A stretch of DNA of 64,000 nt from an uncultured bacterium (GCA_949300485.1 CASGEL010000008.1:1-64000); one strand, 5' to 3'; positions 55,287 to 63,855 are shown, numbered from the stretch's first letter. A program made the numbers and translations. The notes: generated by a model from the sequence alone, not told the origin.

Positions 55287-55625
55287 ATGAATGAAAAAAC
55301 TTTCAAAAAACTAATCGGTGAAAGAATTAAATATTACAGAAAACAAGAAAACCTTACTCAGGAAAGACTTGCCGAAATTATGGATTTTAATACAAAGTCT
55401 ATTTCTCTGTTGGAAAACGGACATAATTATATTGCTCTAAACAAAGTGCCTAAACTTTGTTCAACCTTAAATATAGAACCTTACCAGCTGTTTGTTTTTG
55501 ATAAAAGAAACCTTCGCAGCGAAAATACAAAAAAAGATATTCTTGAATTAATCAATATTATGGATAATAAAAAACTAAACCTCGCCTACCGCCTGCTTTA
55601 CGAACTAAATGAATTCTCTATATAA
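55287..55625 (+). CDS. XRE-family helix-turn-helix regulator
   Basis: 112 residues. The Cro/C1-type HTH is at residues about 9-65: IGERIKYYRKQENLTQERLAEIMDFNTKSISLLENGHNYIALNKVPKLCSTLNI. The last 40 residues are charged helix, probably for dimerisation. No Shine-Dalgarno. Divergent from the exported-protein trio, with 175 bp between starts; it may control those genes. The target is unknown. Confidence 0.83.
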   Translation: MNEKTFKKLIGERIKYYRKQENLTQERLAEIMDFNTKSISLLENGHNYIALNKVPKLCSTLNIEPYQLFVFDKRNLRSENTKKDILELINIMDNKKLNLAYRLLYELNEFSI

Positions 55626-55771
55626 AACTATTATTCTATTCTATCAACGGCAACTGGTTTAACCTTATTGTTTTTTTTTACTTTCCTGCCCCTTTTATAT
55701 AAATACCTGTTTGTCCATTATTTACACTAAATAGCTAAAATTGTCACTTTAAACCTACAAAACAAAAAAAT

Positions 55772-55835
55772 TGTCATCCTGAACTTGTTTCAGGATCCCT
55801 ATTGAAATAGATTCCGAAACAAGTTCGGAATGACA
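55772..55835. repeat. palindromic intergenic repeat (REP/MITE-like)
   Basis: Two 25-nt arms (55772-55796 and 55811-55835) are inverted copies with a 14-nt centre, and each arm is itself a small palindrome (ATCCTGAA...TTTCAGGAT and ATTCCGAA...TTCGGAAT), so the element could fold as a double hairpin. GTCATCC at the left edge matches GGAATGAC at the right. It resembles mobile palindromic repeats common in many bacteria. Only one copy was seen in this window. The rest of 55626-55895 holds nothing else I recognise. Confidence 0.7.
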
Positions 55836-55895
55836 TTATGACTGTTTTTCAAAAAATACTGGGGGTAAACTGCGATATAAGTCCCCTTTTTAACA

Positions 55896-56210
55896 TTAAA
55901 TAATATTATTGCCAATCCAATCCAAATAAGCCTTAGAGCCGTCTGATATATCTAATACAACAACCTCCGGAACATCATAACTATGGAGTTCGATTATTCT
56001 GCTTTTAATCTTTTCTATCAGATGTTTACCTGTTTTTATAAGCATTAAAAACTCTTCATCTATTTCTATTTTATCTTCCCAACGATAAACCGAACAAACA
56101 TTCGGGATAATATTTACACAAGCGCATAATTTTTCTTCTACAAGACTTCGAGCTATTGATTTAGCACTATCTTGACTATTTATTGTACATAATATAATTA
56201 CTGCAGACAT
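55896..56210 (-). CDS. cutA: divalent-cation tolerance protein CutA
   Basis: 104 residues, normal for CutA. Signature: INSQDSAKSIARSLVEEKLCACVNIIPNVCSVYRWEDKIEIDEEFLMLIKTGKHLIEKIKSRIIELHSYDVPEVVVLDISDG. CutA is a trimeric ferredoxin-like protein; its exact function is debated (linked to Cu/metal tolerance and redox protein membrane localisation). The start at 56210 follows AGGAG. Cytoplasmic. Confidence 0.93.
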   Translation of the reverse strand: MSAVIILCTINSQDSAKSIARSLVEEKLCACVNIIPNVCSVYRWEDKIEIDEEFLMLIKTGKHLIEKIKSRIIELHSYDVPEVVVLDISDGSKAYLDWIGNNII

Positions 56211-56265
56211 AGAAACTCCTTTAAATAAATTATACAACAGATTTATAAAAAATTATAAATACCTA

Positions 56266-56296
56266 TTGACTGATAGTGACTATCAAGTTGTAAAAT
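56266..56296 (+). promoter_or_regulatory. MerR-type promoter of the flavodoxin-Tat operon
   Basis: -35 TTGACT (56266-56271), 19-bp spacer holding the perfect 15-bp dyad TGATAGTGACTATCA (56271-56285), and -10 TAAAAT (56291-56296). Same geometry as at 32769-32799 and 62322-62352. It drives the operon starting at 56325. Confidence 0.78.
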
Positions 56297-56324
56297 ATGA
56301 AATTACAGTTGTGAGGATAAAATT

Positions 56325-56897
56325 ATGAATAGAAAAATATGGATTATCTTAGGCTTAGCAATCATATTTTGTTCATTAGGAATATATAAAGTCTTTGCAA
56401 ACAATACAGGAAAGGAGATTAATATGAGCGATAAAAAAATTCTTATTGCCTACTATTCTTACTCAGGAAACACCAAAGCAGTTGCCGAAAAAATTCAAAA
56501 TATTACAGGCGGAGATTTATTTGAAATTCAAACAGTAAAAGAATATCCAAAAAACTATAATGATGTTGTAAATCAAGCAAAAATCGAAAAACAAAATGAT
56601 ATAAAACCGGAGCTTATTAATAACGGAAGCGTTGAAAACTATGATATAATATTTTTAGGAACTCCTGTTTGGTGGTATACAATGGCTCCTGCCGTTAAAA
56701 CATTCTTAGCTAATAATAATTTTGACGGCAAAGTAATTGTACCATTCTGCACACATGGAGGAGGCGGAGCTTCTGCTACATACGCAGATATACAAAAACT
56801 TGCACCAAATGCAAAAGTTACAGAAGGCTATACCTCATACGAAAATTCCGCAAATGATAAAGAAATCCAAAACTGGATAACTAATTTAAAACTATAA
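56325..56897 (+). CDS. flavodoxin with N-terminal anchor and alternative internal start
   Basis: 190 residues. Residues 1-27 form an N-terminal membrane helix (MNRKIWIILGLAIIFCSLG). The flavodoxin domain starts at about residue 37: ILIAYYSYSGNTKAVAEKI (FMN-phosphate loop), LGTPVWWYTMAPAVKTFL, PFCTHGGGG. Two start sites are plausible: ATG 56325 with GAGGAT upstream, and ATG 56424 (MSDKKILIA) with a stronger AAAGGAG 6 nt upstream. The second gives a soluble protein without the helix. First gene of the flavodoxin-AKR-polyferredoxin-Tat run. Confidence 0.85.
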   Translation: MNRKIWIILGLAIIFCSLGIYKVFANNTGKEINMSDKKILIAYYSYSGNTKAVAEKIQNITGGDLFEIQTVKEYPKNYNDVVNQAKIEKQNDIKPELINNGSVENYDIIFLGTPVWWYTMAPAVKTFLANNNFDGKVIVPFCTHGGGGASATYADIQKLAPNAKVTEGYTSYENSANDKEIQNWITNLKL

Positions 56898-56906
56898 GGA
56901 GAATAA

Positions 56907-58139
56907 ATGAAAAGAAGAGAATTTATAATAAATTCCGCACTTGCAATAGGCGGTACCGCATTACTTACAGGATGCGGCAAAAAAGAAGAACCTAAGACAA
57001 CTGAAAAACAAGTTGTAAAAAGAAAATTCGACAAATTGGAAATACCGCTTTTAGGATTTGGCTGTATGCGTCTGCCAATGCGCGACGGTAAAATAGATAT
57101 GGTTGAACTTGACAAAATGGTTGAATACGCTATGGCACATGGTGCAAATTATTTTGATACAGCCTATATGTATGTAGAAGGAAAATCTGAAAATGCTATC
57201 GGTGAAATTTTGAAAAAATACCCGAGAGAAAGCTTTTTCTTAACAGATAAAAACCCTGCATATCTTGTTAATTCACCATCAGATGTTCACAAAATCTTTA
57301 ATGAACAACTAAAAAAATGTCAGGTTGAATATTTCGATAATTATATGGTACATAATATCAACAAAAATACCATTAAAAATTACAGAGATAATGATATGTA
57401 CGGAGAACTTCTAAAGTTAAAAAAAGAAGGCAAAATTAAACATTTAGGTTTCTCATTCCATGGAGATCCTGATATGCTAAGAGAAGTAATAAAAGAACAT
57501 AAATGGGATTTCTGTCAGCTCCAAATAAATTATCTTGACTGGGAAGTTATAAATGGTAAAGAACTTTATGAAATAGCAGATGAAGCTAAAGTTCCGGTAA
57601 TTGTAATGGAACCGTTAAGAGGCGGAGCTTTATGCAATCTGCCGGAAAAAGCAGCTGCAAAACTTAAAGAAAAATGTCCTGAAGATACTCAGGCTTCTTT
57701 CGGCTTACGATGGGTTACAAGCAAGCCTAGAGTATTTACTATATTGAGCGGTATGAGCAACCTGCAGCAGATGAAAGAAAACATAGAAACTTTCACAAAC
57801 TTCAGAGAATTTACTCAAGAAGACGAAAAAACAGCAAAAGAAATTGCACAAATTATCCAATCACAAGGTGCTATTAACTGTACAGCCTGCAGATACTGTA
57901 TGGAGGTATGCCCGAGAGGGATAAACATCCCTGCAATTTTTGGATTGTATAACGTTTATAAATCTAACGGAAACGGATTTATGTTCGGGGTAAACTATAA
58001 TGCCTTAAAAGAAAGCGAACGTGCTGATAAATGTATCAACTGCCACCTGTGTTCAAAAAATTGTCCGCAAGGACTTGATATTCCGGCATTACTAAAGAAA
58101 GTTGATGCAACAGTTAAAGAAGTTGGAGATAAAAAGTAA
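56907..58139 (+). CDS. Tat-exported aldo/keto reductase lipoprotein with two [4Fe-4S] clusters
   Basis: 410 residues. The N-terminus MKRREFIINSALAIGG is a twin-arginine signal, and LLTGC (Cys23) is a lipobox, so the protein is probably folded before export through Tat and lipid-anchored. An AKR barrel follows (FGCMRLPM; YFDTAYMY; GKSENAIGEILKK; YMVHNINK with the catalytic His; IVMEPLRGGAL). The C-terminal part holds two [4Fe-4S] binding sets (CTACRYCMEVCPRG and CINCHLCSKNCPQG). Similar AKR-ferredoxin proteins use iron-sulfur electrons. Downstream are its probable electron donor (polyferredoxin) and TatA/TatC. Confidence 0.88.
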   Translation: MKRREFIINSALAIGGTALLTGCGKKEEPKTTEKQVVKRKFDKLEIPLLGFGCMRLPMRDGKIDMVELDKMVEYAMAHGANYFDTAYMYVEGKSENAIGEILKKYPRESFFLTDKNPAYLVNSPSDVHKIFNEQLKKCQVEYFDNYMVHNINKNTIKNYRDNDMYGELLKLKKEGKIKHLGFSFHGDPDMLREVIKEHKWDFCQLQINYLDWEVINGKELYEIADEAKVPVIVMEPLRGGALCNLPEKAAAKLKEKCPEDTQASFGLRWVTSKPRVFTILSGMSNLQQMKENIETFTNFREFTQEDEKTAKEIAQIIQSQGAINCTACRYCMEVCPRGINIPAIFGLYNVYKSNGNGFMFGVNYNALKESERADKCINCHLCSKNCPQGLDIPALLKKVDATVKEVGDKK

Positions 58140-58143
58140 AACA

Positions 58144-59436
58144 GTGAAATCTAAACAATTATATAAATTCAGACTAACGATGGCAGGGGTAATTTTTACC
58201 CTTGCGGTTCTTGGAATTTTAGGGATATTTTATCCGGTAAGAATCTACAATATACAATTTTTACCCATAATACAGAGAGTTATTACGGACTTTTCAATTA
58301 TAGCAGTTGTATTATTTGTATTTGTTATAGGATTAACTTTCTTATTCGGAAGAATATATTGTTCTGTTATTTGTCCGTTTGGAATAGTTCAGGAAATTGC
58401 AGGATTTATAAGAAATCAAATTTATAAATCAAAAGGTAAGCCAAAACGTGCAGGAAACTTTCCGTTAAAATATTTTATTGCTGCTATTGCATGGGGAGTA
58501 TTTTTCGGAGGAAGTACAGTAGTAATAAGATATATTGATCCGTATTCACTGTTTGGATCAGCTGCTACACTCTCAACAGTTGGAATTATTGCGGCAATAT
58601 TAATTGTAATTGCTGTTATACTGCAAGATAGGATATTTTGCACAAACTTTTGCCCTGTTGGAACTGTTTTGGGTTTAATTTCGAAAATTTCACCAAATAA
58701 AATTTATATGAATGAGGATTGTGTTTCCTGCGGAATGTGTGAAAAGAATTGTCCGTCAGGCTGTATAAATTCAAAAGAAAAAAATGTTGAGAACGAAACA
58801 TGTATAAAATGTTTAAAGTGTATAAACATTTGTCCGAAAAATAGTATGCAATATGGCATAAAACCAAAATCATCCACTAAATTCAGCCTGAAACGCAGAC
58901 AAATTATTATTGCCGGCGCGGCCCTTGTTTTATTCGGAGGAATGATTAAAGCCGGAATTGAATTAAAAGATAAAATTGTTGAAAAAATAAAAGATGTAAT
59001 ATTACCTCCTGGAGCCGGAGATAAAGAAAGATTTTTGAATAAATGCTTAAACTGTAACCTGTGTATAAACAACTGTCCGAACAAAATAATAAAAAAAGCG
59101 GATGCAGAATATCAAGCAGTACACTTGGATTACTCAAAAGGATTTTGCAAATTTGATTGCAATGAATGTTCAAAAGTATGTCCTTCAGGTGCAATCAAAA
59201 AAATATCACTTGATGAAAAACAAAAAACAAGAATTGCGATGGCTATGATAAAAGATGATGTATGTACAAACTGTGGAGAGTGTGCAAATATTTGTCCTGT
59301 ACATGCTATAATCAGAGAAAACGGAAAACCTCCGGTGTTGGATGCCTCAAAATGTATAGGCTGCGGAGCATGTAAAAATACTTGTCATTTTGGAGCTATA
59401 GATATTTTTGAAATAAAAGAACAAAAAATATTATAA
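58144..59436 (+). CDS. membrane polyferredoxin (NapH/CcoG-like)
   Basis: 430 residues from GTG 58144 (VKSKQLYKF), 5 nt after the AKR stop; the earlier in-frame ATG would lie inside the AKR gene. About four to five membrane helices (residues 12-170) carry NapH/CcoG-type C-x-x-x-C-P motifs (CSVICPFG, CTNFCPVG). There are six further ferredoxin Cys sets: CVSCGMCEKNCP, CIKCLKCINICP, CLNCNLCINNCP, CKFDCNECSKVCP, CTNCGECANICP, CIGCGACKNTCH. It probably moves electrons across or along the membrane to the AKR lipoprotein. The end is 22 nt before tatA. Confidence 0.87.
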   Translation: MKSKQLYKFRLTMAGVIFTLAVLGILGIFYPVRIYNIQFLPIIQRVITDFSIIAVVLFVFVIGLTFLFGRIYCSVICPFGIVQEIAGFIRNQIYKSKGKPKRAGNFPLKYFIAAIAWGVFFGGSTVVIRYIDPYSLFGSAATLSTVGIIAAILIVIAVILQDRIFCTNFCPVGTVLGLISKISPNKIYMNEDCVSCGMCEKNCPSGCINSKEKNVENETCIKCLKCINICPKNSMQYGIKPKSSTKFSLKRRQIIIAGAALVLFGGMIKAGIELKDKIVEKIKDVILPPGAGDKERFLNKCLNCNLCINNCPNKIIKKADAEYQAVHLDYSKGFCKFDCNECSKVCPSGAIKKISLDEKQKTRIAMAMIKDDVCTNCGECANICPVHAIIRENGKPPVLDASKCIGCGACKNTCHFGAIDIFEIKEQKIL

Positions 59437-59457
59437 AAATAAATAAGGAGAAATGAT

Positions 59458-59691
59458 ATGTCACTTGGAATAACAGAAATATTACTAATATTAGTAGTAA
59501 TTTTATTGCTTTTCGGAGGGAAAAGAATTCCCGAAATTGCAAGAGCATTAGGCAGAGCTTCATATGAATATAAAAAAGCAAAAAGCATTATAAAAGATGA
59601 AGCTAAAGAATTAAAAGATGCTATAGAAGATACTGTTGAAAAACCTGAAGAATTTGATCCGGCAAAAGATACTGAAAGACCGCAAAACTAG
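59458..59691 (+). CDS. tatA: Sec-independent translocase subunit TatA
   Basis: 77 residues: one membrane helix ([32 protein letters not shown]), the conserved FGGKRIPE hinge, and an amphipathic helix with an acidic tail. TatA oligomers form the passage for folded twin-arginine proteins. The GGAGAAAT ribosome site lies before the ATG. Encoded with tatC and with a Tat substrate in one operon. Confidence 0.92.
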   Translation: MSLGITEILLILVVILLLFGGKRIPEIARALGRASYEYKKAKSIIKDEAKELKDAIEDTVEKPEEFDPAKDTERPQN

Positions 59692-59694
59692 CCT

Positions 59695-60435
59695 ATGGAA
59701 GAGAAACAAAAAGACGGAGAAAATTTAATTGAACATTTAGAAGCTCTCAGACAAATGTTATTAAAATGTTTGATTGCTTTGTGTATAATCCTTCCGGTAT
59801 CATTATTTATAGCTCCGGAATTTCTAAATTGGCTAATTAATGTTATTATAAAAGATTCAAATGTCACATTTAACTTTTTTTCACCGGCAGAAGTTTTTAT
59901 GATACAAATAAAAACAGCAATGGTTTTGGATGTAATAATATGCTTTCCGTATATTGCAAAAAAAATCTGGGACTTTATACTACCTGCACTTTATGAACAC
60001 GAAAAAAAACTTATAAAATCTGTTATACTGTCCTCAAGTCTATTATTTATTCTAGGTGTAGCTTTTTGTATATTTGCAATATTACCGCTTGTTATAAAAT
60101 TCGGATTAAGTTTTTCATCTGACAATATTCATCCGATATTTGGAATTTCAAACATTATTAATCTTACATTATGGATGTCTATTGCATTCGGAGTAATGTT
60201 TCAGATGCCGTTAATTACAATAGCATTAATTAAATCAGGAATAATCTCTTATGAATCAATAAGTGATAAACGGCCTTATATCATAGTTATAATACTTATA
60301 CTTGCTGCTATATTTACTCCGCCAGATGTAGTCAGCCAGCTTATGCTTGGAATCCCTACATATCTATTATTTGAAGCCGGATTATTATTTGCAAGAAAAT
60401 ATAAAAAAAAGGATGACACAAATGAAGGTGAATAA
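59695..60435 (+). CDS. tatC: Sec-independent translocase subunit TatC
   Basis: 246 residues with six membrane helices. The N-terminal ENLIEHLEALRQMLLKC matches the conserved EHL-x-E-L-R block that receives the twin-arginine signal; FFSPAEVFMIQIKTAM and FPYIAKKIWDFILPALYEHEKK (the F-x-P-x-L-x-x-x-E-x-K block) are present; TPPDVVSQ is in the fifth loop. It recognises the Tat signal of the AKR lipoprotein. 3 nt after tatA; its end overlaps the next gene start. Confidence 0.95.
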   Translation: MEEKQKDGENLIEHLEALRQMLLKCLIALCIILPVSLFIAPEFLNWLINVIIKDSNVTFNFFSPAEVFMIQIKTAMVLDVIICFPYIAKKIWDFILPALYEHEKKLIKSVILSSSLLFILGVAFCIFAILPLVIKFGLSFSSDNIHPIFGISNIINLTLWMSIAFGVMFQMPLITIALIKSGIISYESISDKRPYIIVIILILAAIFTPPDVVSQLMLGIPTYLLFEAGLLFARKYKKKDDTNEGE

Positions 60436-61266
60436 CAGAACTGAAGCTGCATATTCATTTACCTCTACCAGAATAAGCTGGGTAAAAAAAATAAAAGCTC
60501 CGGACAAGCTTGTTCAAAGCGAGGAATACCAAGAAGTATTTTATTGCAACTATACAAATTTGAACAGAAAAGACTATGACTGGGAAAAACTGCCTAAACT
60601 TTTACAAGACAGATTTGAAAAACAAGATAAAGTAAAAGTTAATATATTTGGATGTTCAGACGGGTCAGACTGTTATACCTTTATAATAAATATGATAAAT
60701 ATGCTTGGAAAAAAAGCAAAAAAATTCTTCCCTGTATTATCTTCGGATATATCTCCAGACATAATTACAGAATCTAAAAAAGGCAATATTTTACTGCATA
60801 AAAACGACCTGGATTATTTACAAAAAACTAATGCTTTAAAATATTTTGAAAGAAACAATAATAAAGAAGTGCAAATAATGCGCGGAATCGAATTTTTCCC
60901 ATTCAGGGTAAAATCCGAATTACTGGATAAAATAGATTTTTCTGTGAAAGATGTCAGAAAAGAAGTAATGGAAAATGATTTTTCCGACAGTGTTTTTTCT
61001 TCCGCAACGGCTGGGGCTTTAACACTCTAAAGGAGCAAAACGATATTGCAAAATCTTTATATGAAAATAGCAATTCAAAAACTCTTGTAGGTATCGGTCA
61101 GTCCGATTTATACAAAAGCGATGCTTCAGATGCTCTTCAAAGGAATAAGTTTAAAGGAATAGAAACAGATGTTTTTACATTTGCGGAAACGGATTATCCA
61201 GGAGCGTATATCGGCACGCCGCAAACAAAACCTATGTACAGACAATTTGGATTCTTTGAGAAATAG
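60422..61266 (+). pseudogene. CheR-like methyltransferase gene, frameshifted in a T tract
   Basis: The ATG at 60422 overlaps tatC. Codons to 60998 give MKVNNRTEAAYSFTSTRISW..., with KVNIFGCSDGSDCYTFIINMI (SAM-binding-like) and LSSDISPDIITESKKG, similar to CheR-type methyltransferases. At 60993-60998 a T tract has six Ts; seven would restore DSVFFFRNGWGFNTLKEQNDIAKSLYENSN... to the stop at 61264-61266. Without it, translation ends at 61030 with 202 residues. The intact product would be about 281 residues. The break may be real, a slippage or phase-variation site, or a sequencing error. Its own ribosome site lies in tatC. Confidence 0.78.
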
Positions 61267-61271
61267 TAAAA

Positions 61272-62354
61272 ATGTGTAGTTTATCAATAACAACAAATAT
61301 CTTAAAAAGTTTAGAAACAAGCTCTTCTATAGGAATGTTTGCAAGAGACACTGGAGGATGTCTTATTGCCCGACTTGGGTTATCCAGAAGTAAAGATGAA
61401 TCCCGAGAAATAAGTTTTGCTGAAATTTCAGAATCGGCAGTATTTTATTTTTCAGCACCAGCAGCGGCAAAAACAGCAGCAAAAATATTTGCCAAACACA
61501 ACAATATAACCAAAGAACAGTTGTCAACGCCTTTTAAAGAATTGAAAAACATACAAAATCCTGAACTACTAAAAGCCGTAAAAATAGGAAAATTCGGGCA
61601 AATAGCATCAACCTTCAGTCTTATTTTGCCTATAGTATTTGGAATAGCTCCAATAAGAAATCTTTTAACTTACTCGGAAACAGGCAAAGAAAAATTTGTT
61701 TCTGTTGTAAATCTTGAAAAGAAACAGAATACAAAACATAGAAATGAAGCAAAAGAAAAAGTCCTAAAAATGGTAAAAGCTCTTTCTCTTACTGCAATTG
61801 CAGGATTAGCAAGTGTTCTTACGGTAACAAAACTTCTAAAAAACGGCAAAATTTATAAAACAGTTGAACCTGCACTTAATAGTTTCATAAAACATCTTGA
61901 CTTTACAAAAAGCGGAGATTTAGAGCTTGCTCATTACGGAGCATTGATTTATCCTGTCAGTATTGCAAGTTACTTCTATGCAAGCCGAGATAAATACGAA
62001 AAAATGGAAAACGCAAGGAGATTTTCAATAACCGTTCCGTTACTATTCTTTGGAGAAAAATTAATACAAAATCCTATTTATAAAAAATTTGATAAAATAT
62101 TTAAAACAAATGTAATGGAAAACGGTAACATCAAATCCTATAAAGAAATCCTAAAATTACCGAAAGAACAACAGAAGGCTATGCTAAGAACTAAAAATAT
62201 GGCATACGGATTAACATTTACGATAAACACAATGGCAATAGCAGCTGCAGTTGCTTTGTTAAATCGTTTAGAAACAAAAAGAAAATTTGAAAAAGATAAA
62301 CACAATAATCAAGGTAGCCACTTGACTGATAGCAGCTATCAAGGAGTAAAATAA
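61272..62354 (+). CDS. unassigned membrane protein, loosely RPxF-like
   Basis: 360 residues with about six hydrophobic segments. The opening FARDTGGCLIARLGLSRSKDESREISFAEISESAVFYFSAPAAAK (about residues 23-68) loosely resembles the start of the paralogues at 13576 and 14120 in layout. It starts 5 nt after the frameshifted gene and ends just before larB, so it may belong to the operon that begins at 56325. Its last codons contain the promoter of larB. No function assigned. Confidence 0.75.
   Translation: MCSLSITTNILKSLETSSSIGMFARDTGGCLIARLGLSRSKDESREISFAEISESAVFYFSAPAAAKTAAKIFAKHNNITKEQLSTPFKELKNIQNPELLKAVKIGKFGQIASTFSLILPIVFGIAPIRNLLTYSETGKEKFVSVVNLEKKQNTKHRNEAKEKVLKMVKALSLTAIAGLASVLTVTKLLKNGKIYKTVEPALNSFIKHLDFTKSGDLELAHYGALIYPVSIASYFYASRDKYEKMENARRFSITVPLLFFGEKLIQNPIYKKFDKIFKTNVMENGNIKSYKEILKLPKEQQKAMLRTKNMAYGLTFTINTMAIAAAVALLNRLETKRKFEKDKHNNQGSHLTDSSYQGVK
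62322..62352 (+). promoter_or_regulatory. MerR-type promoter of larB inside the preceding gene
   Basis: -35 TTGACT (62322-62327), 19-bp spacer with the 15-bp dyad TGATAGCAGCTATCA (62327-62341), and -10 TAAAAT (62347-62352), which overlaps the stop of the preceding gene. The larB ATG follows 6 nt after the -10, suggesting a leaderless message when this promoter is used. The dyad differs from that at 56271 by paired T-A to C-G changes, so its symmetry is conserved. Confidence 0.75.
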
Positions 62355-62358
62355 AGGA

Positions 62359-63048
62359 ATGAACGATAAATATATTGATTTAGATTTTGCAAAGCTTGAT
62401 ATAGAACGACAAAAGCGCAGAGGATGCTCTGAAGCTGTTTTTTGTGAATGCAAAACCGATGATCAATTGATTAAAATTTTCACAGAGTTTGACAGAAATA
62501 ATCAAAATGTATTAGGTACAAGAGCTTCTCAACAACAGGCAGAATTATTAAAAGATAAATTTGAGAATATTCATTACAATGAAAAAGCCCGTATCATTAC
62601 TCTTATAAAAAAGCCTATTGATAAAATTGGAGAAATTGCAATCTGTACCGGCGGAACAGGTGATATTCCGATAGCGGAAGAAGCCGCAGAAACTGCAGAA
62701 TTTTTTGGCAGCAATGTAAAAAAATATTATGATATAGGTGTAGCAGGCATCCACAGACTTTTTGATAAAATTGATGATATAAGAAAAGCAAACGTTATCA
62801 TAGCTGTTGCAGGAATGGAAGGAGCCTTAGGAGGAATTATAACTGGACTGGTTGATATTCCGGTTATAGCAGTGCCTACCTCAGTTGGCTATGGAAGTTC
62901 TTTTAACGGATTATCTGCACTTTTGACAATGCTTAACTCCTGTGCTGAAGGGATGACTGTCGTGAATATAGATAACGGTTTTAATGCCGGTTACAGTGCC
63001 AATCAAATAAACAGACTAATTACAAAAGGAAAAAACAACAATGAGTAG
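62359..63048 (+). CDS. larB: nickel-pincer cofactor biosynthesis carboxylase LarB
   Basis: 229 residues. LarB carboxylates nicotinic acid adenine dinucleotide, the first step of the nickel-pincer nucleotide cofactor used by lactate racemase. The PurE-like core has EIAICTGGTGDIPIAEEAAETAEFFGSNV, YDIGVAGIHRLF, and AVAGMEGALGGIITGLVDIPVIAVPTSVGYG (the substrate and CO2 site). It lacks about 20-30 N-terminal residues found in many LarB proteins. It overlaps larC by 8 nt and is preceded by its own promoter. Confidence 0.92.
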   Translation: MNDKYIDLDFAKLDIERQKRRGCSEAVFCECKTDDQLIKIFTEFDRNNQNVLGTRASQQQAELLKDKFENIHYNEKARIITLIKKPIDKIGEIAICTGGTGDIPIAEEAAETAEFFGSNVKKYYDIGVAGIHRLFDKIDDIRKANVIIAVAGMEGALGGIITGLVDIPVIAVPTSVGYGSSFNGLSALLTMLNSCAEGMTVVNIDNGFNAGYSANQINRLITKGKNNNE

Positions 63049-63853
63049 TATATATTTTGAATGTAAATCAGGAATTTCAGGTGATATGTCAGTAGCAGCA
63101 CTGCTTGATTTGGGCGCTTCTCAAGAAAAACTTGAAAAAGCACTTAAATCAATGAACCTTGAAAATGAATTTAAATACGTAATTTCAAAAAAATCAATAA
63201 ATGCAATAATGGCAACTGATTTTGATGTTATTTTGCCTGAAGCCGAACATCATCATGATCACGAACACCACCACAAACATGATGACAGCGAGCATCACCA
63301 TCATCATAACAAGGAGAATACTTGCCCGCATATACACAGAAACCTTGAGGAAGTTAATAAAATTATTGATAAAGCAGACGCAACTGAAAATGCTAAAAAT
63401 CTTGCAAAAAAAATATTTAAAATTGTAGCGGAAGCAGAAGCAAAAGTTCATGGAAAAGACATTAAAGAAGTTCATTTTCATGAAGTAGGGGCAATCGATT
63501 CTATTGCAGATATCGTAAGTTTTGCAGTGCTTTATGATGATTTAAACCCTGAAAAAGTTTATATTTCAACGCTAACTGAAGGCCAGGGATTTGTAAACTG
63601 CCAGCATGGCAAACTGCCAGTGCCGGTACCAGCAGTTTGTGAAATATCTGCAAAATATCACCTGCCAATAAAATTTACAGATAATGACGGAGAAATGGTT
63701 ACTCCTACAGGAGCAGCTATTGCTGCGGCTCTTTATACCGGAGCAAAACTACCGGAAGAATTTGTTATAGAAAAAATCGGATACGGAGCAGGAAAAAGAC
63801 ACTATTCAAATCCGATTTTAAGAGTTATGAAAATTAATGAGAAAGGAGAATAA
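63041..63853 (+). CDS. larC: LarC N-terminal (LarC1-type) domain
   Basis: 270 residues. Matches the first part of LarC, the CTP-dependent nickel insertase: MSSIYFECKSGISGDMSVAALLDLGA, a His-rich Ni-binding loop (HHHDHEHHHKHDDSEHHHHHN), EVHFHEVGAIDSIADIVS, and TPTGAAIAAAL near the end, stopping after ILRVMKINEKGE. Full LarC is about 400 residues; the C-terminal LarC2 domain is absent here and the next gene is cbiM. In Lactiplantibacillus plantarum LarC1 and LarC2 are joined by programmed frameshifting. LarC2 could be encoded elsewhere or lost. Confidence 0.88.
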   Translation: MSSIYFECKSGISGDMSVAALLDLGASQEKLEKALKSMNLENEFKYVISKKSINAIMATDFDVILPEAEHHHDHEHHHKHDDSEHHHHHNKENTCPHIHRNLEEVNKIIDKADATENAKNLAKKIFKIVAEAEAKVHGKDIKEVHFHEVGAIDSIADIVSFAVLYDDLNPEKVYISTLTEGQGFVNCQHGKLPVPVPAVCEISAKYHLPIKFTDNDGEMVTPTGAAIAAALYTGAKLPEEFVIEKIGYGAGKRHYSNPILRVMKINEKGE

Positions 63854-63855
63854 TT

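Noticed and set aside
63230-63330. CAT-rich tract in larC as a microsatellite
   Set aside because: It encodes the His-rich metal-binding loop expected of LarC, so it is ordinary coding sequence.
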